Part shown: one piece after another, positions 50,694-61,946 of the stretch
Position numbering within the stretch: position 1 is the first letter of the stretch
How the letters are laid out: each line of letters opens with the position of its first letter
Assembly (NCBI RefSeq): GCF_900312995.1
Contig: NZ_ONZI01000004.1
Location: forward strand, 434,001 to 498,000
Reading direction: 5' to 3'
Length of the DNA stretch: 64,000 nucleotides
Origin: Kushneria phyllosphaerae
GTDB lineage: Bacteria; Pseudomonadota; Gammaproteobacteria; Pseudomonadales; Halomonadaceae
Position numbers and translations under genes: made by a program
The notes under the pieces: generated by a model
The model's database searches: none
The model's input: the letters and a program-made list of their open reading frames with translations, nothing else
Told to the model about the DNA's origin: nothing

Positions 50694-51845
50694 TCAGGGC
50701 TTGTGAGTCAACGCCAGATAATCGCTTGATTGCATCTCCTGCAGACGCGAGACCGTACGTTCAAACTCGAAGGCCAGCTCGCCACCGCTATACAGGGATT
50801 CCGGCTCGGCATCCGCGGACATCACCAGTTTGACGGCGCGGTCGTAAAACTCATCCACCAGGTTGATAAAACGTCGCGCCTGATCCTCGATTGCGGCCCC
50901 CATGACCGGCACATTGGAGATCAATACGCTATGGTACTGGCGCGAGAGCTCGATATAGTCATTCTGGCTGCGTGGACCGTCACACAGTGTTTTGAAGTCA
51001 AACCAGACCACGCCCTCATGACAGCGACGAGCCTTCAGCGCTCGTCCGTTGATCCGCAGCGTATCTTCCTGCCCTGATTCACCGGCCAGATGTACAAAGC
51101 TCTCCTGCAAGGCGGCGTCAGCGCTGTCATCAGCCGGCGTATGAAAGATTTCCTCGCGCGTCAGGGTGCGCATTCGATAATCGATACCGGCATCGACATT
51201 GACCACGTCACAGTGACGATTGAGCAATTCGATGGCAGGCAGGAACCGGTCACGCTGCAGACCGTTTTTATAAAGTTCATCCGGCACGATATTGGAGGTT
51301 GTCACCAGCACCACGCCCTGGGCGAACAGGGCATCCAGCAGGTTGCCCAGAATCATGGCATCGGTAATGTCCTTCACGAAAAATTCGTCAAGGCAGATGA
51401 CTCTGGCCTCTCCGGCAAGCTTTGCCGCCACAAGGGTCAGAGGATTCTTTTGCCCCTTGTGAACGTCCAGCTCCTTGTGCACACGCTGCATGAAGCGATG
51501 AAAGTGCGTACGCATCTTGTCATCAAAGGGCAGGCTGTCATGAAAGGTATCCACCAGCCATGTCTTGCCTCGACCTACCCCACCCCAGAAATAAAGCCCC
51601 TTGATCTCCGGCTCGGCGGGCGCCGTGGGCGCTGACGGAGCGCTTTTCTTGCCAAAAAATCCCGACATTTTTGACTTGAGCCCACTATCGGCCACGGCCG
51701 TCGAAGGTTTGGGTCGTGGTCTGCTGGTCAGTGCCTCATAAAGGCGCTGCAGGTGCTCAACCGCCTTCTCCTGAGAGCTGTCATGCTGAAAGCCTTCACG
51801 TTCAAGATCCTGCCGGTACTGTTCTCGCGGGGAAAGTCTGGACAT
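50694..51845 (-). CDS. zapE: Cell division ATPase ZapE (AFG1-like)
   Basis: ZapE is an AFG1/AAA-type P-loop ATPase that binds FtsZ and destabilises Z-ring bundles under stress. The 383-residue product has Walker A WGGVGRGKTWLVDTF (~residue 89), Walker B VICLDEFFVKDITDAM and the downstream TSNIVPDELYKNGLQRDRFLP. An Ala/Pro/Lys-rich insert (~45-80) precedes the ATPase core. It lies upstream of rplM on the same strand and is divergent from zapG, the neighbourhood seen in E. coli. Confidence 0.94.
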   Translation of the reverse strand: MSRLSPREQYRQDLEREGFQHDSSQEKAVEHLQRLYEALTSRPRPKPSTAVADSGLKSKMSGFFGKKSAPSAPTAPAEPEIKGLYFWGGVGRGKTWLVDTFHDSLPFDDKMRTHFHRFMQRVHKELDVHKGQKNPLTLVAAKLAGEARVICLDEFFVKDITDAMILGNLLDALFAQGVVLVTTSNIVPDELYKNGLQRDRFLPAIELLNRHCDVVNVDAGIDYRMRTLTREEIFHTPADDSADAALQESFVHLAGESGQEDTLRINGRALKARRCHEGVVWFDFKTLCDGPRSQNDYIELSRQYHSVLISNVPVMGAAIEDQARRFINLVDEFYDRAVKLVMSADAEPESLYSGGELAFEFERTVSRLQEMQSSDYLALTHKP

Positions 51846-52054
51846 GTTATCTGGTGCCTTGCGGAAGATCGGATACCCATGATTGTACAGCGTGACACGT
51901 GCTGATTCGCCCTGCGCAAGGGTGATTTCTCAGCGCTGATGGGCACGATTATGTCGTGAGTGAATTGACCCGGACAACATGACGCCTTCTATAATGGCCT
52001 ATCGCATGGTCACGCCGGTCGTGCGTGCAATCAGCATTGAAGAGGGGAATATTG

Positions 52055-52504
52055 GTGAACGAAGGCAATATCGATTGGGTAGTCGCCATTGTGGCACTGC
52101 TGGCAGGCATCGCGATCGGCGTGTTGATTCGCCATTTCTCGGGCAGCCAGAGAAACACCAGCCAGAAACTCAAGCAGCGGCTGGCCGAAACCGAGCTTGA
52201 GCTCAAAAAACTGCGCGAGAGCGTGAATACGCATTTTGCCGATGTCACGACGCTTGCACGCAACATCACCCGTCAGAGCGAAGAGCTCCAGGCCCGACTC
52301 GATACCGATGCAGGCACCATGGCCAGCGACCCGGCGCTCAAGCGCAAACGCCAGGTAATCGCACCGGAAGACAGTGAAGAGGAGACAAACGCCCTTCACG
52401 TACCGCGTGACTACGCCGACAGCAATGGCACGCTCGATGAGAGTTACGGGCTGCGCCAGAAGCAGGAAGGTGACAGCACGGACCCGCAACCGCCGCGATA
52501 CTGA
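52055..52504 (+). CDS. zapG: ZapG/YhcB family inner-membrane protein (DUF1043)
   Basis: A 149-residue protein with one N-terminal membrane span (WVVAIVALLAGIAIGVLI, ~8-25), then a coiled coil (NTSQKLKQRLAETELELKK), the conserved NTHFADVTTLARNI and a disordered acidic tail. YhcB/ZapG links division and envelope growth in E. coli. I start at GTG 52055 (NEGNIDWVVAIVA), with GAGGGG upstream; the TTG just before it is an alternative. Divergent from zapE. Confidence 0.88.
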   Translation: MNEGNIDWVVAIVALLAGIAIGVLIRHFSGSQRNTSQKLKQRLAETELELKKLRESVNTHFADVTTLARNITRQSEELQARLDTDAGTMASDPALKRKRQVIAPEDSEEETNALHVPRDYADSNGTLDESYGLRQKQEGDSTDPQPPRY

Positions 52505-52536
52505 TCGATCAGCGGTCACCGGACCTCCGGTGGCCG

Positions 52537-53292
52537 TTACACCGGGTTGTCGATATCGACAAAGCGGTGCTCGATGTCATGGCGCTGCGCCAGCCACTCT
52601 CCGAGAGCACGAATGCCATCGCGCTCGGTGGCATGATGGCCGGCCGCATAGTAGGTAATCCCCATTTCCCGCGCCAGGTGCGTGGTCCGCTCTGAAATCT
52701 CCCCGGAAACGAAGGCATCCATACCGGCCTCTGCAGCGTCAATGATCATGTCCTGTGCACCACCGGTGCACCAGGCCAGACGCTCGATGGGCCGATCATG
52801 GCCTGAAATCATCAATGGTTTGCGATCAAGACGCTGATGGAGCCGCTCGGCCAGCGCCTGTTGTGAGCACGACGTCATGGCGCCATGATACAAAAGCCCC
52901 TGCCCCATCTCGCCGTCAAGTACGCCCTGCACCTGCCAGTCCATGCGATGGGCCAGCAGAACGTTATTGCCAAGCGTTGCATGAGCGTCCAGCGGGAGAT
53001 GCCACGCCACCAGATTAATGCCATGCGCCAACAGTGTGGCAATACGGCGCTGCTTCATGCCGGTAATGGCCACCGGCTCGTTTTTCCAGAAATAGCCATG
53101 GTGTACCAGCACCATATCGGCCTGCCAGGCCACCGCCTCATCGAGCAGGTCCTGACTGGCCGTCACACCACTCATGATACGGGTCACCCGATCTTGACCC
53201 TCAACCTGCAGGCCGTTGACGGTAAAATCCTTGAAGCGCTCTGGAACAAGCAGCGTCTTCATGTCTTTTAGTAACTCGCTGCGCTCGATCAT
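52537..53292 (-). CDS. Nif3-like dinuclear metal-centre protein
   Basis: A 251-residue member of the NIF3/YbgI/GTP cyclohydrolase I type 2-like family, hexameric proteins with a two-metal site. Metal ligands lie in VLVHHGYFWKN and, near the C-terminus, VSGEISERTTHLAREMG with YYAAGHHATERDG. The biochemical role is unsettled. I start at ATG 53292 (MIERSELLKDM); the frame is open 27 codons further without conservation. Same neighbour (degS/algW) as in Pseudomonas. Confidence 0.9.
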   Translation of the reverse strand: MIERSELLKDMKTLLVPERFKDFTVNGLQVEGQDRVTRIMSGVTASQDLLDEAVAWQADMVLVHHGYFWKNEPVAITGMKQRRIATLLAHGINLVAWHLPLDAHATLGNNVLLAHRMDWQVQGVLDGEMGQGLLYHGAMTSCSQQALAERLHQRLDRKPLMISGHDRPIERLAWCTGGAQDMIIDAAEAGMDAFVSGEISERTTHLAREMGITYYAAGHHATERDGIRALGEWLAQRHDIEHRFVDIDNPV

Positions 53293-53489
53293 TTGCTTTC
53301 TCCCCGCCATCGATGTTTGAAAGTGCCCGCCAGCATCAGACATTGCTGACGCCCGGGTGATAAACTCGCTCAACTTTTATACGACATTGTGGCCGGCATG
53401 CGGTAAGGCAACGCCTTAGACCCGGATGTCGGATCCGAACAACCTGCAAGTCTGCAGCTCCGGGCTGCCTGTTTCAAAAGGATGTTGTC

Positions 53490-54728
53490 ATGCGCCGATT
53501 TCTGGTGCCCCTGATCTGGCCGGTCGTCTGTGGCGTTCTACTGGCGCTGGTACTGCTGGATCACATGCCGCAAATCGTTGACAGTGGCGACCGCCCTGCC
53601 GTCGATGGCCGGCAGGGTCAGGCCGCTACCGCTCCGACCACTACGCCGGCTCCCACACCGCCCGTGCAGCGCATGCCGCCCGTGACGCGAAACGCAGCGC
53701 CCCTGCAGCGTGGGTCCGGCACGGCAAGCTACTCCGACGCCGTACAGCATGCTGCCCCCGCTGTGGTCAATGTCTACTCATCACGACTGGTGGAGCGCGA
53801 CCATCACCCGTTGATGTCTGACCCGTTTTTTGAACAGTTCTTTGGCAACAGCAAGTCCGGGCGCCAACGCATGCTGTCAAGCCTTGGCTCCGGCGTCATC
53901 GTCAGTGATGAGGGCTATATCCTGACCAACAACCACGTCATCAGCGGTGCCGATGAAGTTCAGGTCGCCCTGCGAGATGGGCGCGAGACACTGGCTACCG
54001 TCATCGGCACCGACCCGGAGACGGATCTGGCCGTACTCAAGATCGACCTGGACAACCTCCCGGTCATTGATCTTGCCGATGCGACCAACACCCGTGTCGG
54101 CGATATTGCCCTGGCCATCGGCAACCCTTTCGGCGTGGGACAGACCGTGACCATGGGGATCATCAGTGCCACCGGCCGCAACCACCTGGGACTGAATGCC
54201 TATGAGGACTTCATTCAGACAGACGCGGCCATCAACCCGGGCAACTCGGGCGGCGCACTGGTGAATGCCGAAGGCGCCCTTGTCGGCATCAACACGGCCA
54301 TCTTTTCCCGTACCGGCGGCTCACAGGGCATCGGGTTCGCCATTCCCACCAATCTGGCACACGGCATTCTCAACGATCTTGTCACTCGCGGGCGCGTGGT
54401 CAGGGGATGGCTGGGCATCGAGGCCAGAGAGGTCAGTTCAAGCCTTGCGTCATCACTGGACATCAACGCCCCGCGCGGGGTGGTGGTATCAGATGTCGTG
54501 GACGGTGGCCCCGCCGCACAGGCTGGCATCAAGGTAGGCGACCTGATCCTGTCGATGGCCGGCAAGCCGCTGCTGGATGCCCAGACGGCCATGGTGGATA
54601 TTGCAGAGGTGGAGCCCGGCAAGCAGCTCCCGGTAGAACTTTACCGTAATGGCAAGCGTTTCAAGGTGACTGTCAGCGTGGGCGAACGCCCGAGCAGGCC
54701 GGTAACGCCGGTTCAGCCCGAAAGCTGA
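53490..54728 (+). CDS. degS: Membrane-anchored serine protease, DegS/AlgW type
   Basis: A periplasmic HtrA protease with a single PDZ domain. The 412-residue product has one uncleaved N-terminal membrane span (FLVPLIWPVVCGVLLALVLL), a Thr/Pro/Ala-rich linker (~45-70) and a trypsin-like domain. The catalytic triad is His149 (ILTNNHV), Asp179 (ETDLAVL) and Ser253 (NPGNSGGAL). A PDZ domain (~300-395) senses misfolded porin C-termini. DegS cleaves the anti-sigma factor RseA to start the sigma-E response. AAAAGGAT precedes the ATG. The single PDZ and anchor separate it from DegP/DegQ. Confidence 0.92.
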   Translation: MRRFLVPLIWPVVCGVLLALVLLDHMPQIVDSGDRPAVDGRQGQAATAPTTTPAPTPPVQRMPPVTRNAAPLQRGSGTASYSDAVQHAAPAVVNVYSSRLVERDHHPLMSDPFFEQFFGNSKSGRQRMLSSLGSGVIVSDEGYILTNNHVISGADEVQVALRDGRETLATVIGTDPETDLAVLKIDLDNLPVIDLADATNTRVGDIALAIGNPFGVGQTVTMGIISATGRNHLGLNAYEDFIQTDAAINPGNSGGALVNAEGALVGINTAIFSRTGGSQGIGFAIPTNLAHGILNDLVTRGRVVRGWLGIEAREVSSSLASSLDINAPRGVVVSDVVDGGPAAQAGIKVGDLILSMAGKPLLDAQTAMVDIAEVEPGKQLPVELYRNGKRFKVTVSVGERPSRPVTPVQPES

Positions 54729-54758
54729 CCGGCGGTCGATGGCTGAAAAAGGTCTGGA

Positions 54759-56111
54759 TCAGTGCCTGTCGCTCTCGACACGACTGTTGTTCTCAGCACG
54801 AGAGTGTCCATCGATACGATTTTCAGCCGAGCGGGCGTGTGCCGTGAGCGACTCGCCTCTTGCCAGCACTGATGCCGTCTGACCAAGTGTTGAAGCGCCC
54901 TGCGGCGAACACTGAATCAGCGATGAGCGCTTCTGAAAGTCATAGACGCCCAGCGGTGAGGAAAATCGTGCCGTCCCCGAGGTCGGAAGAACATGGTTGG
55001 GGCCGGCACAGTAATCACCCAGCGCCTCGGCCGTGTAACGCCCCATGAAGATGGCACCGGCATGGCGAACCTGCTCGGCCAGCCTTTGCGGTTCTTCGAC
55101 CGAAAGCTCCAGGTGTTCCGGGGCAATGCGGTTGACCAGTGACAGCGCCTGCGCCTCGTCCTCCACCAAAATCAGGGCGCCGCGACGGGACAGCGATGCC
55201 CGAATAATCTCGGCGCGCTCGAGTGTGGGCAATAACCGCTCGATGCTTTCTGCCACCGCATCCAGATGCTGTTGATCCCAGCTGATCAGAATGGCCTGGG
55301 CATCTTCATCGTGCTCGGCCTGTGAGAAAAGATCCATGGCCAGCCAGTCTGGATCGGTGCCCCCATCGGAGACCACCAGAATTTCCGACGGCCCGGCAAT
55401 CATGTCGATGCCGACCTGACCGAATACGGCACGCTTGGCCGTGGCCACAAAAATATTGCCCGGCCCCACAATCTTGTCGACCTTCGGAATCGTTTCAGTG
55501 CCGTAGGCCAGTGCTGCCACGGCCTGAGCACCACCGATGGTGAACACCTGACCCACGCCAGCCACATGGGCCGCAGCCAGCACCAGCTCATTGAGCACGC
55601 CATCCGGGGTCGGCACGACCATGACGATGTCCTTCACGCCGGCCACATGCGCCGGAATGACATTCATCAGCACCGATGAGGGATAGGCTGCCTTGCCACC
55701 GGGCACATAGACACCGGCCCGGTCCAGCGGCGTCACCTTCTGGCCCAGCAGGGTGCCGTCGGCCTCCTGATAGGACCAGGATTCAGGCTTTTGCTGCTCG
55801 TGATAGGCGCGAATACGATCGCCTGCCACCGCCAGCGCCTGACGCTGCTCTTCCGGTAGCCCTTGCCACGCCTGCTCCAGTCGCTCGGCGCCCAGAGTCA
55901 GTGCCGACATGTCCTGAACATCAAGACGATCGAACTGGCGGGTCAAATCGATGATGGCTGCATCACCGCGACTGCGAACGTCCGCAATGATGCGATCGAC
56001 GCTTTGCTGTATGTCAGCGCTTGAAACGCTTTCCCAGTCCAGCAGCGTATCCAGTCGGGACACGAAATCCGGCTGGCCTGTCGAAAGTCGATGTATGCTC
56101 TGCTTGTCCAT
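54759..56111 (-). CDS. hisD: Histidinol dehydrogenase
   Basis: HisD oxidises histidinol to histidine, the last two steps of histidine synthesis, using zinc and NAD. The 450-residue protein carries the family signature around [39 protein letters not shown], and the zinc-site segment [15 protein letters not shown]-terminal extension past YDFQKRSSL is polar and slightly longer than in E. coli (434 aa). It follows hisG by ~105 nt. hisC, next in Pseudomonas, is absent. Confidence 0.97.
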   Translation of the reverse strand: MDKQSIHRLSTGQPDFVSRLDTLLDWESVSSADIQQSVDRIIADVRSRGDAAIIDLTRQFDRLDVQDMSALTLGAERLEQAWQGLPEEQRQALAVAGDRIRAYHEQQKPESWSYQEADGTLLGQKVTPLDRAGVYVPGGKAAYPSSVLMNVIPAHVAGVKDIVMVVPTPDGVLNELVLAAAHVAGVGQVFTIGGAQAVAALAYGTETIPKVDKIVGPGNIFVATAKRAVFGQVGIDMIAGPSEILVVSDGGTDPDWLAMDLFSQAEHDEDAQAILISWDQQHLDAVAESIERLLPTLERAEIIRASLSRRGALILVEDEAQALSLVNRIAPEHLELSVEEPQRLAEQVRHAGAIFMGRYTAEALGDYCAGPNHVLPTSGTARFSSPLGVYDFQKRSSLIQCSPQGASTLGQTASVLARGESLTAHARSAENRIDGHSRAENNSRVESDRH

Positions 56112-56216
56112 TACGCCTGAATGACTCCTTGCCTTCCGGCCATTGCCGGAGAGTAACGTGTCGCGCCGGTGACGTGACCCCCTAGTGCAACCTGATCGTT
56201 GAAAGCCGATCAGGAT

Positions 56217-56873
56217 TCAGGATGTCAGGCTGTCCTGGCGACGTTCTGCCACCGCCTGCCCCAGACGCTCGATCAATGGCCCCAGACGCGCATGCTCTAC
56301 GGTCATGGACGCCTTGTTGACCACCAGCCGCGTACTGATATCGGCAATCAGCTCGCGCGGCGCCATGCCGTTGGCGCGTAGGGTATTACCGGTATCCACG
56401 ATATCGACAATCTCGTCGGCAAGATTCATGAGCGGTGCCAGCTCCATCGCCCCGTAAAGCTTGATGACTTCGGCCTGAATGCCCAGGTCCGAATAATAGC
56501 GTCGGGCGATATTGACGAACTTGGTCGCCACACGACGCCGGGCGCGCCCGGGCGTGACGCCTTCAATACCCGCAGTCATCAAACGACAGCGGGATATCTC
56601 CAGATCCAGCGGCTCATAAAGCCCCTGAGCTCCATGCTCAAGCAGCACATCCTTGCCGGCCACGCCCACATCGGCTGCGCCCATCTGTACATAGGTCGGC
56701 ACATCAACAGCGCGCAGGATCACCAGCTTGACGTTCTCGAGACTGGTGTCGAACAGGAGCTTGCGGCTCTTGTCGAGTGGCTCCAGCGGCTCAATGCCGG
56801 CAGCAGCCAGCAACGGCAGCGTTTCCTTGAGAATTCGCCCCTTGGAGAGCGCCAGTATCAGCGGTTTACTCAT
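56217..56873 (-). CDS. hisG: ATP phosphoribosyltransferase, short form
   Basis: HisG makes the first committed intermediate of histidine synthesis from ATP and PRPP. At 218 residues it is the short form, lacking the C-terminal regulatory domain, and should require HisZ, a HisRS-like partner not in this window. Landmarks are [31 protein letters not shown] and [12 protein letters not shown]. The internal ATG at 56873 (MSKPLILAL) is chosen over a 38-codon extension without conservation. It lies 56 nt after murA. Confidence 0.96.
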   Translation of the reverse strand: MSKPLILALSKGRILKETLPLLAAAGIEPLEPLDKSRKLLFDTSLENVKLVILRAVDVPTYVQMGAADVGVAGKDVLLEHGAQGLYEPLDLEISRCRLMTAGIEGVTPGRARRRVATKFVNIARRYYSDLGIQAEVIKLYGAMELAPLMNLADEIVDIVDTGNTLRANGMAPRELIADISTRLVVNKASMTVEHARLGPLIERLGQAVAERRQDSLTS

Positions 56874-56929
56874 GTGATCTTCAATGGCTGCAAAAATGAA
56901 TCGGCATGGCGTGTCCCCCCGACGGCCCG

Positions 56930-58189
<1,260 letters not shown>

Positions 58190-58209
58190 TCACCAGACTT
58201 CCAAGGCAA

Positions 58210-58467
58210 TCAGGCACGATCTGAATCAGGAGACGCAGCGGCCCGCTGAGCCGGCGTCATGGTCCTGATGCTAATGGCATGCAGCGCGCCGCTGGCAATC
58301 TCTTCGGAAAGCGCGGCGTAAATGAGCTGCTGACGCTTGACAGGTGTCATGCCTTCAAAGACATCACCAATGGCGGTGACCTGAAAGTTGCACCCTTCTC
58401 CCTGAACCTCAAACTCACATGATTCGATGCGCGCCTCAAGCAGACGCTTGACCTCATCAGGCTGCAT
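58210..58467 (-). CDS. ibaG: BolA-family protein IbaG (YrbA)
   Basis: An 85-residue BolA-fold protein with GCNFQVTAIGDVFEGMTPVKRQQ and the conserved His in SGALHAISIRTMTP, the iron-sulphur ligand in complexes with monothiol glutaredoxins. IbaG is implicated in acid response and Fe-S handling. I start at ATG 58467 (MQPDEVKRLLEARI), preceded by AAAGGAGT; the longer frame passes through the mla terminator. Its position between mlaB and murA is the usual one. Confidence 0.93.
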   Translation of the reverse strand: MQPDEVKRLLEARIESCEFEVQGEGCNFQVTAIGDVFEGMTPVKRQQLIYAALSEEIASGALHAISIRTMTPAQRAAASPDSDRA

Positions 58468-58535
58468 GATGACTCCTTTACTGGTTTGTTGGTCGCCAAT
58501 GGTAAATGAAAAGCACGACCCCGCGCGAATGGACA

Positions 58536-58567
58536 TAAAAAAAAGCGGCGTCAATGACGCCGCTTTT
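58536..58567 (-). terminator. Terminator of the mla operon
   Basis: The stem AAAAGCGGCGT / ACGCCGCTTTT with a 5-nt loop and a long T tract on the minus strand lies 29 nt after mlaB and upstream of ibaG. ibaG-murA-hisG are therefore probably transcribed from a promoter between 58468 and 58535. Confidence 0.88.
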
Positions 58568-58595
58568 CAATAACAGAACCCGCAGGCTCAGCACC

Positions 58596-58949
58596 TCATG
58601 TCTCATCCGCCGCGGCAAATGAGGTTTCATGGGCCGGAAACACATCGCCGAGTTCGGCCATTTCGATCAGCTCGCGCATGCTGTCGGAAAGTGTAATGCG
58701 ATCGACTTCCAGCTTTTTGGCCTGCGCAGCGCGCAGCCACTCAAGCAGCACCGAAATGGTCGCGCTGCTGGTTCGGCTGACACCACACAGATTAAAGGAG
58801 ACCTGAGTACCATCGTATCCCTTCAGCCAGTCGATACCGGCGGTCGCCAGATCCGATGCATTGTCAAAGCCCGGTGCGCCTTTCAGATAAAGGGCGGCAT
58901 CACGGGCTTCAAGCGTGACGACGTCATCACCGTAGAGCCTTTCGCTCAT
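58596..58949 (-). CDS. mlaB: MlaB, STAS-domain subunit of the Mla phospholipid transporter
   Basis: MlaB is a small cytoplasmic STAS protein that stabilises the MlaFEDB ABC complex. The 117-residue product has the STAS-like core VSFNLCGVSRTSSATISVLLEWLRAAQAKKLEV. Sequence conservation is low, so the call leans on position after mlaC, whose stop it overlaps by one nt, as well as the fold-like pattern. Confidence 0.88.
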   Translation of the reverse strand: MSERLYGDDVVTLEARDAALYLKGAPGFDNASDLATAGIDWLKGYDGTQVSFNLCGVSRTSSATISVLLEWLRAAQAKKLEVDRITLSDSMRELIEMAELGDVFPAHETSFAAADET

Positions 58950-59605
58950 CAGTCCTTAGCCTTTTGATTGTCCCCGTCGCCGTCTTCAAGGTCGACATCG
59001 GGCGACCAGCCATTAATGACAGCATCAAAGTCACGATTGTTGGCACGCATGGCCTGATCGAACTGGTTGCGGAAGGTCAGGCCCAGATTGATGCCATTGA
59101 CCACCACATTGATCACTTTCCAGCTGCCGTCGCGGTCGCGCAGGGTATAGGAGACCGGATAGCGTTCGCCGTTGGCCGCGATCACTTCCATATCGACACT
59201 GGCCTGATTCTCGTAGCGCTGGTTCTGGTTATTATCCAGAACACGCACGTCCTTATAGTCAAACGTCACCAGCCCCTGCGCATAGGTATCGATCAATGTC
59301 TGCTTGAATACGCGGGCAAACTGACTGCGCTGCTCGGGGCTGGCTGCCTGAAAATACTTGCCCATGACACTGGCCGAGGCATAACGCCAGTCAACGATGG
59401 GATCGATATTCTGCTCGACCACGCTTTTCAGCTCATCAGGATGATTGCGATAGCGGTCCTGATTGTTGTCGAGCTTTGACATCAGCTTGTCAACGCTTTG
59501 ACTGACCACCTCGTGCGGAGACTGATTGGCAGCCTGAGCAGACAGAACGCCCAAACCGAGCATGGCGGCTACCAGCACGCCAACGTAGCGGGAGACCCTT
59601 TTCAT
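58949..59605 (-). CDS. mlaC: MlaC, periplasmic phospholipid shuttle
   Basis: MlaC carries phospholipids between the outer-membrane MlaA complex and the inner-membrane MlaFEDB complex. The 218-residue product starts MKRVSRYVGVLVAAMLGLG with an Ala-Gln-Ala signal-peptidase site near residue 25. It contains the family pattern VDWRYASASVMGKYFQAASPEQRSQFARVFKQTLIDTYAQGL. I start at the internal ATG at 59605; AGGAGGTGCAG precedes it. Confidence 0.95.
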   Translation of the reverse strand: MKRVSRYVGVLVAAMLGLGVLSAQAANQSPHEVVSQSVDKLMSKLDNNQDRYRNHPDELKSVVEQNIDPIVDWRYASASVMGKYFQAASPEQRSQFARVFKQTLIDTYAQGLVTFDYKDVRVLDNNQNQRYENQASVDMEVIAANGERYPVSYTLRDRDGSWKVINVVVNGINLGLTFRNQFDQAMRANNRDFDAVINGWSPDVDLEDGDGDNQKAKD

Positions 59606-59677
59606 CAACTGCACCTCCTGATTATACAAATTGCACCAGCGCCGCCTTCACCTCTCGGCGCCTGTCATTCATTCGGG

Positions 59678-60139
59678 TTATTTGGACATGTTCGAGACAA
59701 ACTGCTGAATCAGCTCTTCAAGTACCAGGGCCGACTGCGTATCGCGAATGGTGCCGCCATCCTTGATCATTTCCGGCGCGCCACCGGTCGAGAGGCCGAT
59801 GTATTTCTCGCCCAGAAGTCCCGCTGTCAGGATAGACGCCGTGGAGTCTTCCGACAGTTTTTCACCAACATCACTGTCGATCTCCATGGTCACACGCCCT
59901 TCAAGCCACTTCGGGTCCAGCTCGATATTGGTGATACGGCCAACCGTTACCCCCGCCATCGTGACCCGAGAGCGCTCCTTCAAACCACCGATGTTGCTGA
60001 AGCTCGCATACACCGTGAAATTCTGTTCAGCCTGCCCTGGAGCAAACCCACTTACCTGTAGACCCAGAAAAACGAGTCCCAGAAATCCGGCCAGTACAAA
60101 GGCACCGACACCGGCTTCAAGCCACTTAGAGCGCTTCAT
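59678..60139 (-). CDS. mlaD: MlaD, MCE-domain subunit
   Basis: MlaD forms the hexameric MCE ring on the periplasmic side of the transporter. The 153-residue product has one N-terminal anchor (LEAGVGAFVLAGFLGLVFLGL, ~6-26) and an MCE domain with NFTVYASFSNIGGLKERSRVTMAGVTVGRI. Its ATG overlaps the mlaE stop. It is somewhat shorter than E. coli MlaD (183), mainly at the C-terminus. Confidence 0.95.
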   Translation of the reverse strand: MKRSKWLEAGVGAFVLAGFLGLVFLGLQVSGFAPGQAEQNFTVYASFSNIGGLKERSRVTMAGVTVGRITNIELDPKWLEGRVTMEIDSDVGEKLSEDSTASILTAGLLGEKYIGLSTGGAPEMIKDGGTIRDTQSALVLEELIQQFVSNMSK

Positions 60140-60918
60140 TAGAATTCTCCAAACATCAGCGCAGTCAAAATGAAATCCAGCCCCAGTACGGCCAGCGAAC
60201 CAAACACGACAGTGCGAGTCGTGGCGCGCGAAATCCCCTCGGAGGTCGGTACGAGATCGTAACCCTGAAAGACAGCAATCCATGTCACGACGACGCCAAA
60301 GACCACGCTTTTCAACATGCCATTCACGACATCATCCATAAAGATCACGCTGCCCTGCATGTTGCCCCAGAACGAGCCCTGATCGACACCCAGCCAGTCC
60401 ACACCTACCAGGTAGCCACCCGCGATGCCGATCACACTGAAAAACACGGTCAGTATCGGCATGGACAGGAATCCGGCCCATAGTCGCGGTGAAATGACCC
60501 GGCGCAGAGGATCGACGCCGATCATCTCCATGCTGGACAGCTGCTCGGTAGCCTTCATGAGGCCAATTTCAGCCGTCAGGGCCGAACCGGCACGCCCGGC
60601 AAACAAAAGCGCCGTCACGACCGGCGCAAGCTCTCGCAGCAGCGACAGTGCCACCATCTGACCCAGCGCTTCATCAGCCCCAAATCCGGACAGCACCAGA
60701 TAGCCCTGCAGTGCAATGACCATCCCGATGAAAAGGCCCGAAACGGCGATGATGGGCAGGGACATGACGCCGACAAAGTACATCTGTCGAAGCCAGAGTC
60801 TGGCGCCTTCGAGTCGAGGCAGATGACACAGGGCCTGCGCCAGGAAGATGGCACTGCGCCCGAGCGACTCAAGCGTATTCAGGGTCTTGCGGCCCAGAAA
60901 TATCAACGGTGACATCAA
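60139..60918 (-). CDS. mlaE: MlaE, inner-membrane permease
   Basis: MlaE is the transmembrane subunit of the Mla lipid ABC transporter. The 259-residue polytopic protein shows the family segments [50 protein letters not shown] and [20 protein letters not shown]. It overlaps mlaF by 4 nt. Confidence 0.97.
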   Translation of the reverse strand: MMSPLIFLGRKTLNTLESLGRSAIFLAQALCHLPRLEGARLWLRQMYFVGVMSLPIIAVSGLFIGMVIALQGYLVLSGFGADEALGQMVALSLLRELAPVVTALLFAGRAGSALTAEIGLMKATEQLSSMEMIGVDPLRRVISPRLWAGFLSMPILTVFFSVIGIAGGYLVGVDWLGVDQGSFWGNMQGSVIFMDDVVNGMLKSVVFGVVVTWIAVFQGYDLVPTSEGISRATTRTVVFGSLAVLGLDFILTALMFGEF

Positions 60919-61727
60919 GACACCTCCGAGGGCGCAAGAATATCCTCATAAAAATTTTTCGAAGGATAATGAAAGGGCACCGGACCATCGGGTTTGCCCT
61001 GTATGAACTGGCTGACCCTGGGGTCCTGAGCCTCGCGCAGGGACGCCGGAGATCCACTGGCCATCACACGACCATCGGCAATGACATAGACATGATCGGC
61101 AATCGACAGCGTCTCCTTGATATCATGGGAGACCACGATGGCGGTCATGTTGAAGGCACTGTTGAGTCGGCGAATCAGCGTGACCAGCACCCCCATCGAG
61201 ATGGGATCCTGACCGACAAAGGGCTCATCGTACATGATTAGATCCGGGTCCAGCGCAATGGCACGTGCCAGCGCCACACGCCTTGTCATACCGCCTGAAA
61301 GCTCGGCGGGCATCAAATCACGGGCGCCACGAAGGCCCACGGCCTGCAGCTTGATCAGCACCAGATCACGGATCATGTGCTCGGGCAGGTCAGTGTGGAC
61401 CCGTATCGGAAAGGCCACATTTTCAAACACGCTCAGATCCGAAAACAGCGCCCCGCTTTGAAACAGCATGCCCATGCGACGCCGCATTCGAAACAGTGCC
61501 TGACGGGACAGTCGATGCACATTGTCCTCACCGACATGCACACTGCCCGAATCAGGCGTGAGCTGTCCGGCGATCAGCTTGAGCAGGGTTGTCTTGCCAG
61601 TGCCACTGGGTCCCATGATGGCCGTAATGCGCCCTTTTGGGATCTCCAGATCAACGCCCGAAAAAATGGGTCTGCCAGCTCGCGAGAAATGCAGGTTCTC
61701 GACGCTGACCAATGTTGAGTCGGACAT
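60915..61727 (-). CDS. mlaF: MlaF, ABC-type ATPase
   Basis: MlaF is the ATP-binding subunit powering Mla phospholipid transport and keeping the outer leaflet asymmetric. The 270-residue protein has Walker [14 protein letters not shown], signature [16 protein letters not shown] and Walker [15 protein letters not shown]. The ATG at 61727 ([14 protein letters not shown]) is chosen; AGGAGTT lies just upstream. It is first in mlaFEDCB and divergent from kdsD. Confidence 0.97.
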   Translation of the reverse strand: MSDSTLVSVENLHFSRAGRPIFSGVDLEIPKGRITAIMGPSGTGKTTLLKLIAGQLTPDSGSVHVGEDNVHRLSRQALFRMRRRMGMLFQSGALFSDLSVFENVAFPIRVHTDLPEHMIRDLVLIKLQAVGLRGARDLMPAELSGGMTRRVALARAIALDPDLIMYDEPFVGQDPISMGVLVTLIRRLNSAFNMTAIVVSHDIKETLSIADHVYVIADGRVMASGSPASLREAQDPRVSQFIQGKPDGPVPFHYPSKNFYEDILAPSEVS

Positions 61728-61946
61728 ACAACTCCTGAATGAACACAAAAGGATATGGAGTTAGCGAACATCGTATCCGAATCAGGCCCGCTCCCACCAG
61801 CCTCAGTTAAGGGCAACTGCCATAAAGGCATAAAAATCGGATCGCACCAGGACCCGCCCGCGGCCCTTTCTCAAGCCTCGATTATCCTGGTCTGTCCACA
61901 CGGTTGCGCTTGTGCCCCGCGACATCCGGCGTCAGAATTCACGGCC

